Assembly (NCBI GenBank): GCA_036927565.1
Contig: JAYESD010000007.1
Span: 130,980,230 to 131,044,229, forward strand
From: Tuctoria greenei
Taxonomy: Eukaryota > Streptophyta > Magnoliopsida > Poales > Poaceae
Direction of reading: 5' to 3'
Length of the DNA stretch: 64,000 nt
Shown: positions 56,844-64,000 of the stretch, in pieces
How positions within the stretch are numbered: position 1 is the first letter of the stretch
How the letters are laid out: every line of letters begins with the position of its first letter
Made by a program: the position numbers and the translations under genes
The notes under the pieces: model-generated
Told to the model about the DNA's origin: nothing
Seen by the model: the letters and a program-made list of their open reading frames with translations, nothing else
Database searches by the model: none

Positions 56844-58262
56844 CTAGATCCTGATCAGACGAAGCTTCACCAACTTTTTGTTTCCCTTCTTATTGGTGGA
56901 AAGAGGTTTCTTCTTGGCGCTTGTTGTTGCGTTCAACAAGCCGCTTGACCTCGCGATAGTCTTCAAGGTTATGGGTGTTCGTTTTGTTGATTGGATGCCA
57001 CATCTTCTCACTGTCGCCATCCTCAAACGATGGTTGGGTTCGCTTTTCAGGGCGTGGCTCCCGACCACCAGGAGCTACAGCAGCAACAACAGTAGGTGTG
57101 CTGGCCAACGACTTCTTCTTGCCGTTGGATTTCTTCTTCTTTTTTTTTCCACTGTATGAGGCAGTAGCTTCAACCTTGGAGGAAGATTTTTACCAGCCTT
57201 CACCGTTGGTTTGGAGTGCATCTCACAACACTCTGCAGCCCTGGTGCATTTGTGTGCCAGGCTGAAGTGCTCTGTGATGCCACTAACATCTTTAGTTGCT
57301 ACCTTCTCCAAATCTTCTTATCTCGAACCCCCTGTCAGAATGCAATGATGACATAAGCATTTGAGATTGAAGGAATGGTGTTCCGTACCTGAGAAAACAG
57401 TTGGATAAATTATCGCAGCAACTCTCCCGCCTTCTATTGTACGACGAACAGGTCCAGTTTAGTGCCTGGCTTGGTGTAGGAGCTCCTGAAGTTGGCAATG
57501 AACTAGCGACAGAGTTCCTCCCAACTAAAAATGGAGTCAACAGGTAGACTTATGAACCAGAATCTTGCAGTCCCAGTTAGAGCCACGGGAAAATAGTTGG
57601 CCATCACGACCTCATTGCCTCCAGCTGCGAGGATGACAGTGGAGTAAATCTGAAGAAACTCGTCGGGGTTGACTGTCCCATCATATTTCTCTGGCAAATG
57701 AGGCCGGAACTTAGGCGGCCAATCGGACATGCGAAGATTTATGGCAAGGGCCGAACAGCCGCCCCCCACACCCAGTGGAGAAGGGTTTCCTCGATCCTCT
57801 CGCATCTCGCGAGCGCGCTCGATTTGGACGCAGCATCCTGCCTCATGTAGTGGCGATTGAGCTCCGACCGCAGGTCCTGTGTTGGGATCCTCAATGCCGT
57901 ATGAGTACGATGAGCCCCGGACGATAGTGATGTCACTTGCTGGGAGGGCACACGTCTCTTGTGCTGCTATGCATGAGGACCAAGTCTACCAGACAAGGTC
58001 TTGTTCCTTGAAGGTGCTTGGCCAGCAAGGGGCGAACCTTGGTTGCTAATGGCGTTCGCTGCAGCTACAACCAAATGCTCCACATCAGCACACCACTGTT
58101 CCAGCACAGTGAGAGGAGTTGCCTGTGCTGGTGGACGTTGTAGAAGAGTCCGCGCTACATTCAACACATTCTCAAGGTTGTTGGTCGATGCAGTGACCAA
58201 CTCGAACACACCATCCTGCTGAGATGGTGGAGGTGGTGCTGGAACGATACCCAACGGGACAA
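56844..58262 (-). pseudogene. gag: Tat-type gypsy gag
   Basis: Frame 57503-57805 holds the retrotransposon gag domain (RPHLPEKYDGTVNPDEFLQI, ALTGTARFWFISLPVDSI, FSWEELCR). An Ala/Pro-rich N-terminus is at 57967-58254; the following part shifts frame repeatedly (57292-57540, 57075-57311, 56844-57068). A zinc-knuckle-like CDYHK segment was not confirmed. Lies between the 5' LTR and protease as expected. Confidence 0.8.
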
Positions 58263-58389
58263 CAACAATGGCTAGCTATTGCACGTTGGAGGGATTTCCT
58301 CCAGTAGGCTGCTCAGCCAAACCATTGGACGAAGCTGCGGCAGAATCTACCACCTTGAAATCTTAGGCGCCCCTTCCTGGCGTGCTAAA

Positions 58390-59229
58390 TGTCGAAGTGT
58401 AGCGACAACATTTCCTCCGGTACTACTAAAAAGTAGTCTGCAGAGGTTTGTATTCATTTGAGGCGCGCGTAAGATCAAGGACAAGAGGTGAACATCGAGG
58501 GTTTTTACGTGGTTGGGGCCGCCTGAGCGTAATACCCTACTCCACGGGGTGGTTGTTGATTGTGTGAGTGTGTATGCATAGCAAGTGTCTGAGCTTGCTT
58601 GTATGCGTATCAGCTTGACCTCTACCGTATGGCGCAACCCTTTTATATGCTATGGATGGCCGTTACAGTGCATTCCTGGCCCGACAAGTGGCCTCGGCTG
58701 TCATAAACACCTTATACACAACTGGTGTTATGAGTGATTAATAGTGTGATAATGTGCCTTAATGACGGCGTTAACAGTCTTGATAGCCCTTTGATAACGC
58801 GTCATTAATACAGATTTAGTGACGCGTTAATTAGGTCTTGTAATGGCCGTTTAATAGCCCCTTGAACGTCTGTGCAGTTGGAGATCCAACTATCTTCCTG
58901 TTGCAGGCTTAATTCCGGGGGTCTGACACGTAGCAGCTCCGGAATTTCCTTCTGTAGGGAGGCAGATCTGAAGCTATTTAACACGTGGCAACACTAGAGA
59001 TTCCCTCTACTGAGGGTTAGGTTCGGAGCTAATGGACACGTGGTAGCACTGGAGTTTCCCTCTAAAGGGAGGTAGGTCCGACCCTGTAGGACACAAGGTA
59101 GCTCTAGAGATACTAAAACGAGGGAGGCGGGCCCAGTACTGCAGGACACGTGTTGCCTTCGAAGGATATTAGTGGGCGGAACTCCATGAATTTATCCACA
59201 GGGGTACCTAGTATCTAGGTTACCGACAC
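58390..59229 (-). repeat. 5' LTR of the minus-strand Tat-type gypsy
   Basis: About 840 bp; on the minus strand TGTCGGTAACC...CTTCGACA, followed by a primer-site-like sequence (TAGCACGCCAGGAAGGGGC). TATA-like TATAAAAG near 58640. CACGTG (G-box) occurs at 58982, 59037 and 59147. Related to, and inverted relative to, 52993-53828. Confidence 0.8.
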
Positions 59230-59574
59230 AGATGTTTGTTAGTACACATATGATATGCTAGTCTTTTTCTTGCCGTGTGACATGTGTTCTAGAGAGCCTT
59301 TTGGTGTTAGCTTGTGTGTATGAGAAGGGCCTTAATTTAGTCGCTGCCACAGGAGGGTACAGTGCCATGAAGGGGTGTCGTAGGGGAAGACCATATTTAC
59401 AAGACATGATCACACGAGTGTGGGCGCAAAGTTACGGTTATTTTCCGCTGTCGTGCATTGCGGCTACTGGCTAACCTCTGCTACTGGAGATTTGCTGGTA
59501 CAGCATGCGGCTGTAACTTGGAGGATGCAGCAGTGGTAACCAAAAGGTTCTAACCTTCTAATCTCTAGAATAAT
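59230..59574. other. Unassigned sequence between gypsy LTR and CACTA end
   Basis: About 345 bases with no recognisable gene or repeat; the 65-codon plus-strand ORF at 59277-59474 has no visible similarity. It could be old element sequence or host DNA. Confidence 0.5.
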
Positions 59575-59590
59575 CACTACTACAAAAAGC
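59575..59590 (+). repeat. CACTA terminal inverted repeat (one end)
   Basis: CACTACTACAAAAAGC, the classic plant CACTA end. Its partner should read GCTTTTTGTAGTAGTG and is not in the window. Confidence 0.85.
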
Positions 59591-59599
59591 ATTTTTACA

Positions 59600-59960
59600 G
59601 GCGCCTCAATTTTTCAAACACAAGCATTCCTTAAAAATATACGACTGTGATGACGAATGATATAATAACCGCCTGTGATGAAAGAACAACACAGGCGGAT
59701 TTTAAAAAACAATCGCCTGGGTAAATACTCGATTTTCTCATGCGGTTATTACTTAAGAACCACCTGCAATAAAATAACATCACAGGCGGATTTTAAGAAA
59801 CAACTGCCTGGATAAATACATGATCTTCACATGCGTTTCTTAATTAATAACCGCCTGTAATGTAATGAACTTCACAGACGGTTCTTCATTAACAACGGCC
59901 TGAGAAGATCATGTATTTTCACCGGTGGTCATTGTTTAAGAACCTTATATAGTTGTTCAA
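59600..59960. repeat. CACTA subterminal repeats
   Basis: About ten copies of a 9-12-base motif, ACCGCCTGTGATG or its complement CACAGGCGG, with variants such as ATCGCCTGGG. Such clusters bind the accessory transposition protein in En/Spm elements. More copies at 61375-61450. Confidence 0.8.
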
Positions 59961-60312
59961 TTATCACAAGCAATTTTCATTGAAATTACAGGGATGTAGT
60001 CGTTGCAATTATCACAATCGTATGTAGTCGTTGCAGAGAAAATTGTATGAGGAGAAAAACACAGATGAGTGGATACTAGTACAGTAATGCATTATAGGAA
60101 ATGCTTGATCACCAGTAAGGCTGGCTTAATTGTGATAATACACCATTAGAGGCTTTACAATTGTTCAAAGATAACATCTTTACACACTGAGCACAAGTTT
60201 AAGTGAGCCTCTCTCTGTAACAGCTGCAAACAACTATGATGAAGCGCCCTATAAAGTGGAAAACAAAAATTATGCTACATTCATTGTAGATCGACGATGA
60301 AGCTCCCATCGA
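59961..60312. other. CACTA interior, no gene seen
   Basis: AT-rich. A direct repeat GTAGTCGTTGCA occurs at about 59996 and 60024. Expected to include the 3' untranslated region of the SCE1-like pseudogene. Confidence 0.5.
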
Positions 60313-61144
60313 TCAATCTAAATTATACCGTCCTGCTTGCTCCCGAACATGTCTCTTATATTCCGCTGGATCCTGAAAATATTGACATTATTTAAATTAA
60401 AAAATGTTGGAGGAATGAATAACCTACATTGGTTACTAAGTCAAAGTGTCATCTAACCTTGATAAGTAGATTATAGCAATCATTTTCAACATCGGGCACA
60501 TTTGGCTGATGCAGCAAACGCTAAACTTCAAGTAGTATAGTTTTGATTGTAAAAGCACTGCACCACCCCTACGAAATATAATTTAAGCAATATAAGAAAC
60601 CAGTTCAAATAAGTTCGACAAAAATTAAGTATTAATTACATGAGCAAAACAGGTCTACCTTACAGTCTCTTGATCAAGTATCCCGATGCAGAGTGCCCCC
60701 GAACGATGGACATTTGGGTGGAAGAACCCACTTGGAAAGGCGCATCTTGGAGGCACCAAGGGATAGTCCTCAGAGAAGGAGATTGTCAGGGGGTAGTAAC
60801 CATCTTCCCATTCAGTCTGCAAAAGAAATTCATTAATAGGAGGACGATGGTTAAACTCATATTGTGCTTGTTCTTCATGAATTACCCCTTCTTTACCGGG
60901 GACGATGCACTACCACTTCAATAAATCTCCCGATTCGGGCTTCGCAGAGAAACCCTACGCAGAGAAATTGAAAATACCAAAAACAAACAAGACAGAAAAA
61001 CAAACTACAGTTAAGTTCATCAGTCCATTACAGATACATATGTATATACAACCATGCGACCGGTGTGCCATATGTACATACATGGGGATGGTTCTTGCGC
61101 CACGCCAAGCGCTTCTCCTTCAATCGGCTACACGCCCGAGACAT
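60313..61144 (-). pseudogene. Captured SUMO-conjugating enzyme (SCE1/UBC9-like) gene, five exons, two stops
   Basis: Five minus-strand exons with GT-AG borders: 61144-61082 (MSRACSRLKEKRLAWRKNHP), 60954-60886 (GFSAKPES, CIVPGKEG), 60816-60664 (GYYPLTISFSEDYPLVPPR, FPSGFFHPNVHRSGALCIGI), 60568-60458 (HQPNVPDVENDCYNLLIK) and 60372-60313 (DPAEYKRHVREQAGRYN). This is the order and spacing of the SUMO E2 family, including the HPN motif and the catalytic Cys in GALC. TAG stops in exon 2 (after LLKW) and exon 4 (after LLEV), and about five missing residues in exon 2, make it a pseudogene. Introns are kept, so it was captured as DNA, not through mRNA. Confidence 0.85.
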
Positions 61145-61370
61145 CATTATCTGAAAGACCAAACTTCCAAACTTCCAAATTATTGAGTCCAAACGCATAT
61201 GTACACAAATGCAAAAGGACACAATCCATATACCAACACACAAAGCTGGCAGCTTATGAAAATATACAAAGAAAAAGGTAGCATGCAATGCATAGTAAGG
61301 AAACTTTGCGAATTTACTTAGGTACCTCGTGGCGCGATTTGGGACTGGGCAGAGGCATGCCTCCGTGGGG

Positions 61371-61380
61371 TCTTTATATA
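61371..61380 (-). promoter_or_regulatory. Possible TATA box upstream of the SCE1-like pseudogene
   Basis: Minus strand CTATATAAAG about 230 bases before the start codon. It may be the captured promoter or a chance match. Confidence 0.4.
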
Positions 61381-61456
61381 GGCGTCAGTTTTTCATAGGT
61401 GGTTTTTAAATTTTTCACAGGCGGTTGGTACTTAATAACTGCCTCTGATGCTGCTA

Positions 61457-62792
61457 AGCTCCTGTCAAGCTAATCCCTGCACAGCAAGCTATTGTAGATG
61501 CAAGTAACACCCGTGGCTCATCATTTGAATTGTTGAAAGCATCAATTTGAAGCCTGACGATCCTTGGAAGGATTTTCCCATCCATTTGAACGATTTCTTT
61601 CCCTCCTGTCCATTTGAAAACTTAGGAAGATGCTCCTTTCTCAGTTTTAATGCCTAAATATATTGACTAAAAATCAGTACCCACTTTCTTAGTACTTCAC
61701 ACAAGCGAGTAAGCGAACAACTTCAATCACAAATCTTGTTTTTACACTTTCATAGGGATTTAATCTTAATCTTTCAAGCATAGATTTATCAAATAAGTGA
61801 AGCTTCCTTATCACACATGTTAATAGCAGTTATAAGTGAAGAATGTGTCGAAGCTAACGAAATCTGAATCGGACTGAAGATAAAGAGATCCTGCATATGA
61901 GTTGCAATGCCCAAGTTAAACAGCGTGAAGCTATGATGACAACCTTCAACAACATGAAAAGTGATGCCAAAGTTATGCTTGCATCAACCAAGGCATGTTG
62001 TGAGGGTATAACACTTGTTGGGGCAAGCATAACCTTGGCCAAAATCAGAAATCACAACACCGTGGATTACTCTAAAGCCGCCATGGATTACTCTGAAGTT
62101 TTCTCCGTGCGTACTCGGTAAACTTTAGAGTAATCCATGGCGCCTTCAGAGTAATCAACGGTGGCGTGATTTCTGATTTTGGCCAAGGTTATGCTTGCCC
62201 CAACAAGTGTTATACCCTCACAACATGTCTTGGTTGATGCAAGCATAACCTTGGCATCACTTTTCATGTTGTTGAAGGTTGTCATCATAGCTTCATGTTG
62301 TCTAACCTAGACATTGTCAATCATATGCAGCATCTCTTTGTCTTCAGTCCCGTTGAGATTTCGTTAGCTTCGACACACCCTTCCGTAGTAACTGTCATTA
62401 ACATGTCTGATGAGGAAGCTTCAATTATTGATAAATCTATGCTTGAAAGATTAAGATCAAATTCAGATGAAAATGGTACAAACAAGATTTGTGATTGAAG
62501 TTGTACATTACGTCGCTTGTGTAAAGCACTAAGGGAGATGGTACTGATTTGCAGTCAATATATTCAGCCATTAGAACTGATAAAGTAGCATCTTCGTAAG
62601 TTATCAAAATGAAGAGAAGAGAAAGAAATCTTGCATGGCTTGTTTGGGTGTACTCCTATCCAAACAAGTCCTCAAATGGACAGGAAGTATCGTCAGACTT
62701 CAATTGAAGCTTTTAACAATCCAAATGATGAGTCTCGGGTGTTACTTGCATCTACAAGAGCTTACTGTGAAGGGATTAGCTTGATAGGAGCT
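61457..62792. repeat. Long inverted repeat of SNF2-helicase gene fragments
   Basis: Arms 61457-62102 and 62119-62792 with a loop of about 16 bases (62103-62118). The inner ~200 bases match at about 95% by eye; outer parts about 80-85%. Order on the plus strand: fragment A inverted, fragment B forward, loop, B inverted, A forward. RNA from either strand could fold into a hairpin with a stem of some 650 bases. Confidence 0.92.
61869..62038 (+). pseudogene. Fragment B: helicase C-terminal piece of a CLASSY/DRD1-like SNF2 protein
   Basis: Plus-strand frame EDKEILHMSCNAQVKQREAM, then MTTFNNMKSDAKVMLASTKA and CCEGITLVGAS. This is the SNF2 helicase C-terminal block; the CEGI(T/S)LVGAS wording is that of the DRD1/CLASSY subfamily as I know it. 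After LVGAS the gene similarity ends (ITLAKIRN). The mirror copy is at about 62160-62330 on the other strand. Confidence 0.65.
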
Positions 62793-62800
62793 CGAAACAG
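62340..62800 (+). pseudogene. Fragment A: helicase C-terminal piece of a second CLASSY/DRD1-like SNF2 gene
   Basis: Plus strand in two frames: ISLASTHPSVVTVINMSDEE, ASIIDKSMLERLRSNSDENG (to 62498), then LREMVLICSQYIQPLELI and, after stops, RQTSIEAFNNPNDESRVLLA followed by STRAYCEGISLIGA. It overlaps the same protein region as fragment B but differs in many residues, so it comes from another paralogue. Mirror copy at 61457-61868. Stops and frameshifts exclude a protein product. Confidence 0.65.
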
Positions 62801-62843
62801 AAGCTGAATTTAATAATGTTCAAAACATGCTATCTAAAGCTGA

Positions 62844-62868
62844 AATAAAACATTGTTCTAAGTTTATT
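62844..62868. terminator. Converging poly(A) signals between inverted repeat and transposase
   Basis: AATAAA on the plus strand at 62844-62849 and on the minus strand at 62868-62863, the latter 30 bases after the transposase stop. Suggests the transposase mRNA may end before the inverted repeat. Confidence 0.45.
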
Positions 62869-62897
62869 TCAGAAGATACAAATATATACAATATATA

Positions 62898-64000
62898 TCA
62901 TCTCGCATTGCTATATACATTTTTTCCAGCATTGACAACTTCTCGCATATAGGGTTTCAAATTCTTTTTAATGCTTCTCTCTACGCGCTTGATGTTTTCT
63001 GGTTCGGTGAAAAGGTACATCTCTTCATACTGATTATATTCCTCTTCATTATCTCCCACATTCTCAACCCCAACAATATTTTGCTTTCGAGAAACAACTA
63101 CGTGCATCTTCTCAGTTTCTGGATCTTGAACATAAAAAACTTGTGCAACATTATCGGCGAGAACCCACAGGTCATCTTTATAACCCACTTTATTCAAGTC
63201 TACCAGTGTCAGCCCGTAATTGTCCACATTCACACCATCAGGATGTTTGACCCATTGGCACTTAAATATGGGCATTACCATTCTTTCGCCATAATCGAGT
63301 TCCCATATTTCCTCTATGAACCCGAAGTATGTGGTCTTTTGCCCTTGTGAATCATAATCCTCAATACGAACACCACTATTTTGTGCAACACTCTTACCGT
63401 CTTTTTCTTTAGTGTAAAATGTGTAACCATTGATGTCATATGCTTGCCATGATGTCACCAAAGCAGATGGGCCAGAAGCTAACTTCTTCATTGTTGCCTC
63501 TTCTATAGTGTTTCCGTATGGTATATTTTTGTCTATTAACCATTCATTGAAACATCTTCTGTGCTCTTTCATGATCCACTCTACTGTGCGGTCTTGGTTT
63601 TTATCACGAAGCTCAATTTGGTGTTCCTCGATGTACGACTCAGCTATTGCGAGCTGTTGTAGTACACCAAAATGTGCACGGTGTACATTCTTGTAATCTT
63701 GAATGATAAAAGTTTTCTTACCCACTTTGCCTCTCCCACGTAGTCTACCCTCATGTACCGGTATAGGCACACCTATCGATTTTCCATCTTTGATGTAATC
63801 AGCGCAACCCTCAATTACTTCTTCAGTGGTGTATCCTTCCATAATTGAACCCTCTGGGTGAGCACGGTTCCGCACATAACCTTTTAATACTCCTAAATAT
63901 CTCTCCAACAAAAACATATGATGTAAATATAGTGGCCCCAATGCTTTTATCTGATCAACAAGATGTATGATTAGGTGTACTTGCATATCGAAAAAGGATG
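62898..64000 (-). CDS. CACTA TNP2-type transposase, C-terminal part (runs off the right edge)
   Basis: The frame is open from the window edge (SFFDMQVHLIIHLVDQIKAL) to the stop at 62898; the Met at 63986 is internal. The first part is the DUF4218-like domain (LYLHHMFLLERYLGVLKGYV, NRAHPEGSIMEGYTTEEVIE), the second the DUF4216-like domain (FGFIEEIWELDYGERMVMP, FKCQWVKHPDGVNVDNYGLT, VDLNKVGYKDDLWVLADNVA). These follow the catalytic TNP2 domain in grass CACTA transposases. No stop or frameshift in 367 codons, so this part may be functional; the catalytic part is outside the window. Confidence 0.92.
   Translation of the reverse strand, partial: SFFDMQVHLIIHLVDQIKALGPLYLHHMFLLERYLGVLKGYVRNRAHPEGSIMEGYTTEEVIEGCADYIKDGKSIGVPIPVHEGRLRGRGKVGKKTFIIQDYKNVHRAHFGVLQQLAIAESYIEEHQIELRDKNQDRTVEWIMKEHRRCFNEWLIDKNIPYGNTIEEATMKKLASGPSALVTSWQAYDINGYTFYTKEKDGKSVAQNSGVRIEDYDSQGQKTTYFGFIEEIWELDYGERMVMPIFKCQWVKHPDGVNVDNYGLTLVDLNKVGYKDDLWVLADNVAQVFYVQDPETEKMHVVVSRKQNIVGVENVGDNEEEYNQYEEMYLFTEPENIKRVERSIKKNLKPYMREVVNAGKNVYSNAR

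Larger units (their letters stand above)
8209..59229 (-). mobile_element. Proposed outer Tat-type gypsy element, split by nested insertions
   Basis: Inference joining two blocks. Right block 53829-59229 has 5' LTR, gag, protease, RT and RNase H on the minus strand and stops before integrase. Left block 8209-36530 has the integrase C-terminus on the minus strand, a 72-bp array and a plus-strand antisense ORF, the expected 3' half of such an element. Strand and order fit one element, with an integrase part lost at the chimeric copia between them. The blocks could equally be two different elements, since no overlapping sequence allows comparison. Confidence 0.45.
59575..64000 (-). mobile_element. 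CACTA (En/Spm-type) transposon with captured genes, one end in window
   Basis: Starts with the CACTA terminus CACTACTACAAAAAGC at 59575-59590 (preceded by AAT, the possible 3-bp target copy), followed by subterminal CACAGGCGG / CCGCCTGTG repeats in both orientations. Further in lie a captured SUMO-E2-like pseudogene (60313-61144), an inverted repeat of SNF2 helicase fragments (61457-62792) and the C-terminal part of a TNP2-type transposase on the minus strand running off the edge. The other terminus is outside, so membership of the inner parts in one CACTA is inferred from order and lack of intervening ends. Confidence 0.8.

Noticed and set aside
59575..61450. A small separate CACTA element ending at the second subterminal repeat cluster
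   Set aside because: No complementary terminus (GCTTTTTGTAGTAGTG) or target copy is seen near 61450; the element more likely continues to the transposase.
61897..62121. The mirrored 74- and 66-codon ORFs as small proteins
   Set aside because: They are the two arms of the inverted repeat and hold only a truncated helicase block; a protein role is unlikely.

Overview
This window is gene-poor plant nuclear DNA built almost entirely of nested transposable elements. The element types point to a grass (Poaceae): Sirevirus-like Ty1/copia elements with iMet primer sites and several polypurine tracts, Tat-type Ty3/gypsy elements with an antisense extra ORF (putative gypsy-type transposon domain), a chromovirus-like gypsy element, and a CACTA element carrying captured genes. 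I cannot name the species. I see no free-standing host gene, rRNA, tRNA or CRISPR array.

Layout. 1-8208: Sirevirus-like copia element (family A), minus strand, left end outside the window. 8209-36530: parts of an old Tat-type gypsy element (minus-strand pol; plus-strand antisense ORF at 8209-8301, 18522-18698 and 27882-28297; a 72-bp tandem array; integrase C-terminus at 35952-36530). It is interrupted by copia family B copy 1 (8302-18516, TSD GAAGG), copia family B copy 2 (18699-27876, TSD GAGAG) and a three-LTR non-autonomous gypsy array (28594-34686, TSD CGGCG). 36531-43077: a chimeric, internally deleted family B copia element on the plus strand, without TSD. 43078-53828: the 3' part of a second Tat-type element (plus orientation, minus-strand antisense ORF, 3' LTR 52993-53828), split by a gypsy element at 44169-51971 (TSD CAACC). 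53829-59229: 5' half of a Tat-type element on the minus strand (LTR, gag, protease, RT, RNase H). It may be the other half of the element seen at 8209-36530. 59575-64000: one end of a CACTA transposon whose transposase runs off the right edge.

Two things stand out. First, the CACTA carries a 1.3-kb inverted repeat (61457-62792) made of fragments of DRD1/CLASSY-like SNF2 helicase genes, next to a captured, intron-containing SUMO-conjugating-enzyme (SCE1-like) pseudogene. CLASSY proteins recruit Pol IV for RNA-directed DNA methylation, so this could be a transposon-borne hairpin against host silencing. Second, copia copy 2 has near-identical LTRs (one substitution noticed in 1906 bp) and an unbroken 1432-codon gag-pol. 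Relative to copy 1 it lacks exactly one 1176-bp segment with GT...AG borders and a branch-point-like motif. In copy 1 the TAG that ends extended Gag coincides with the 3' splice site, which suggests splicing as a Gag versus Gag-Pol switch and copy 2 as the product of a spliced template.

All alignments were done by eye. Family names rest on motifs; percentages and ages are rough.
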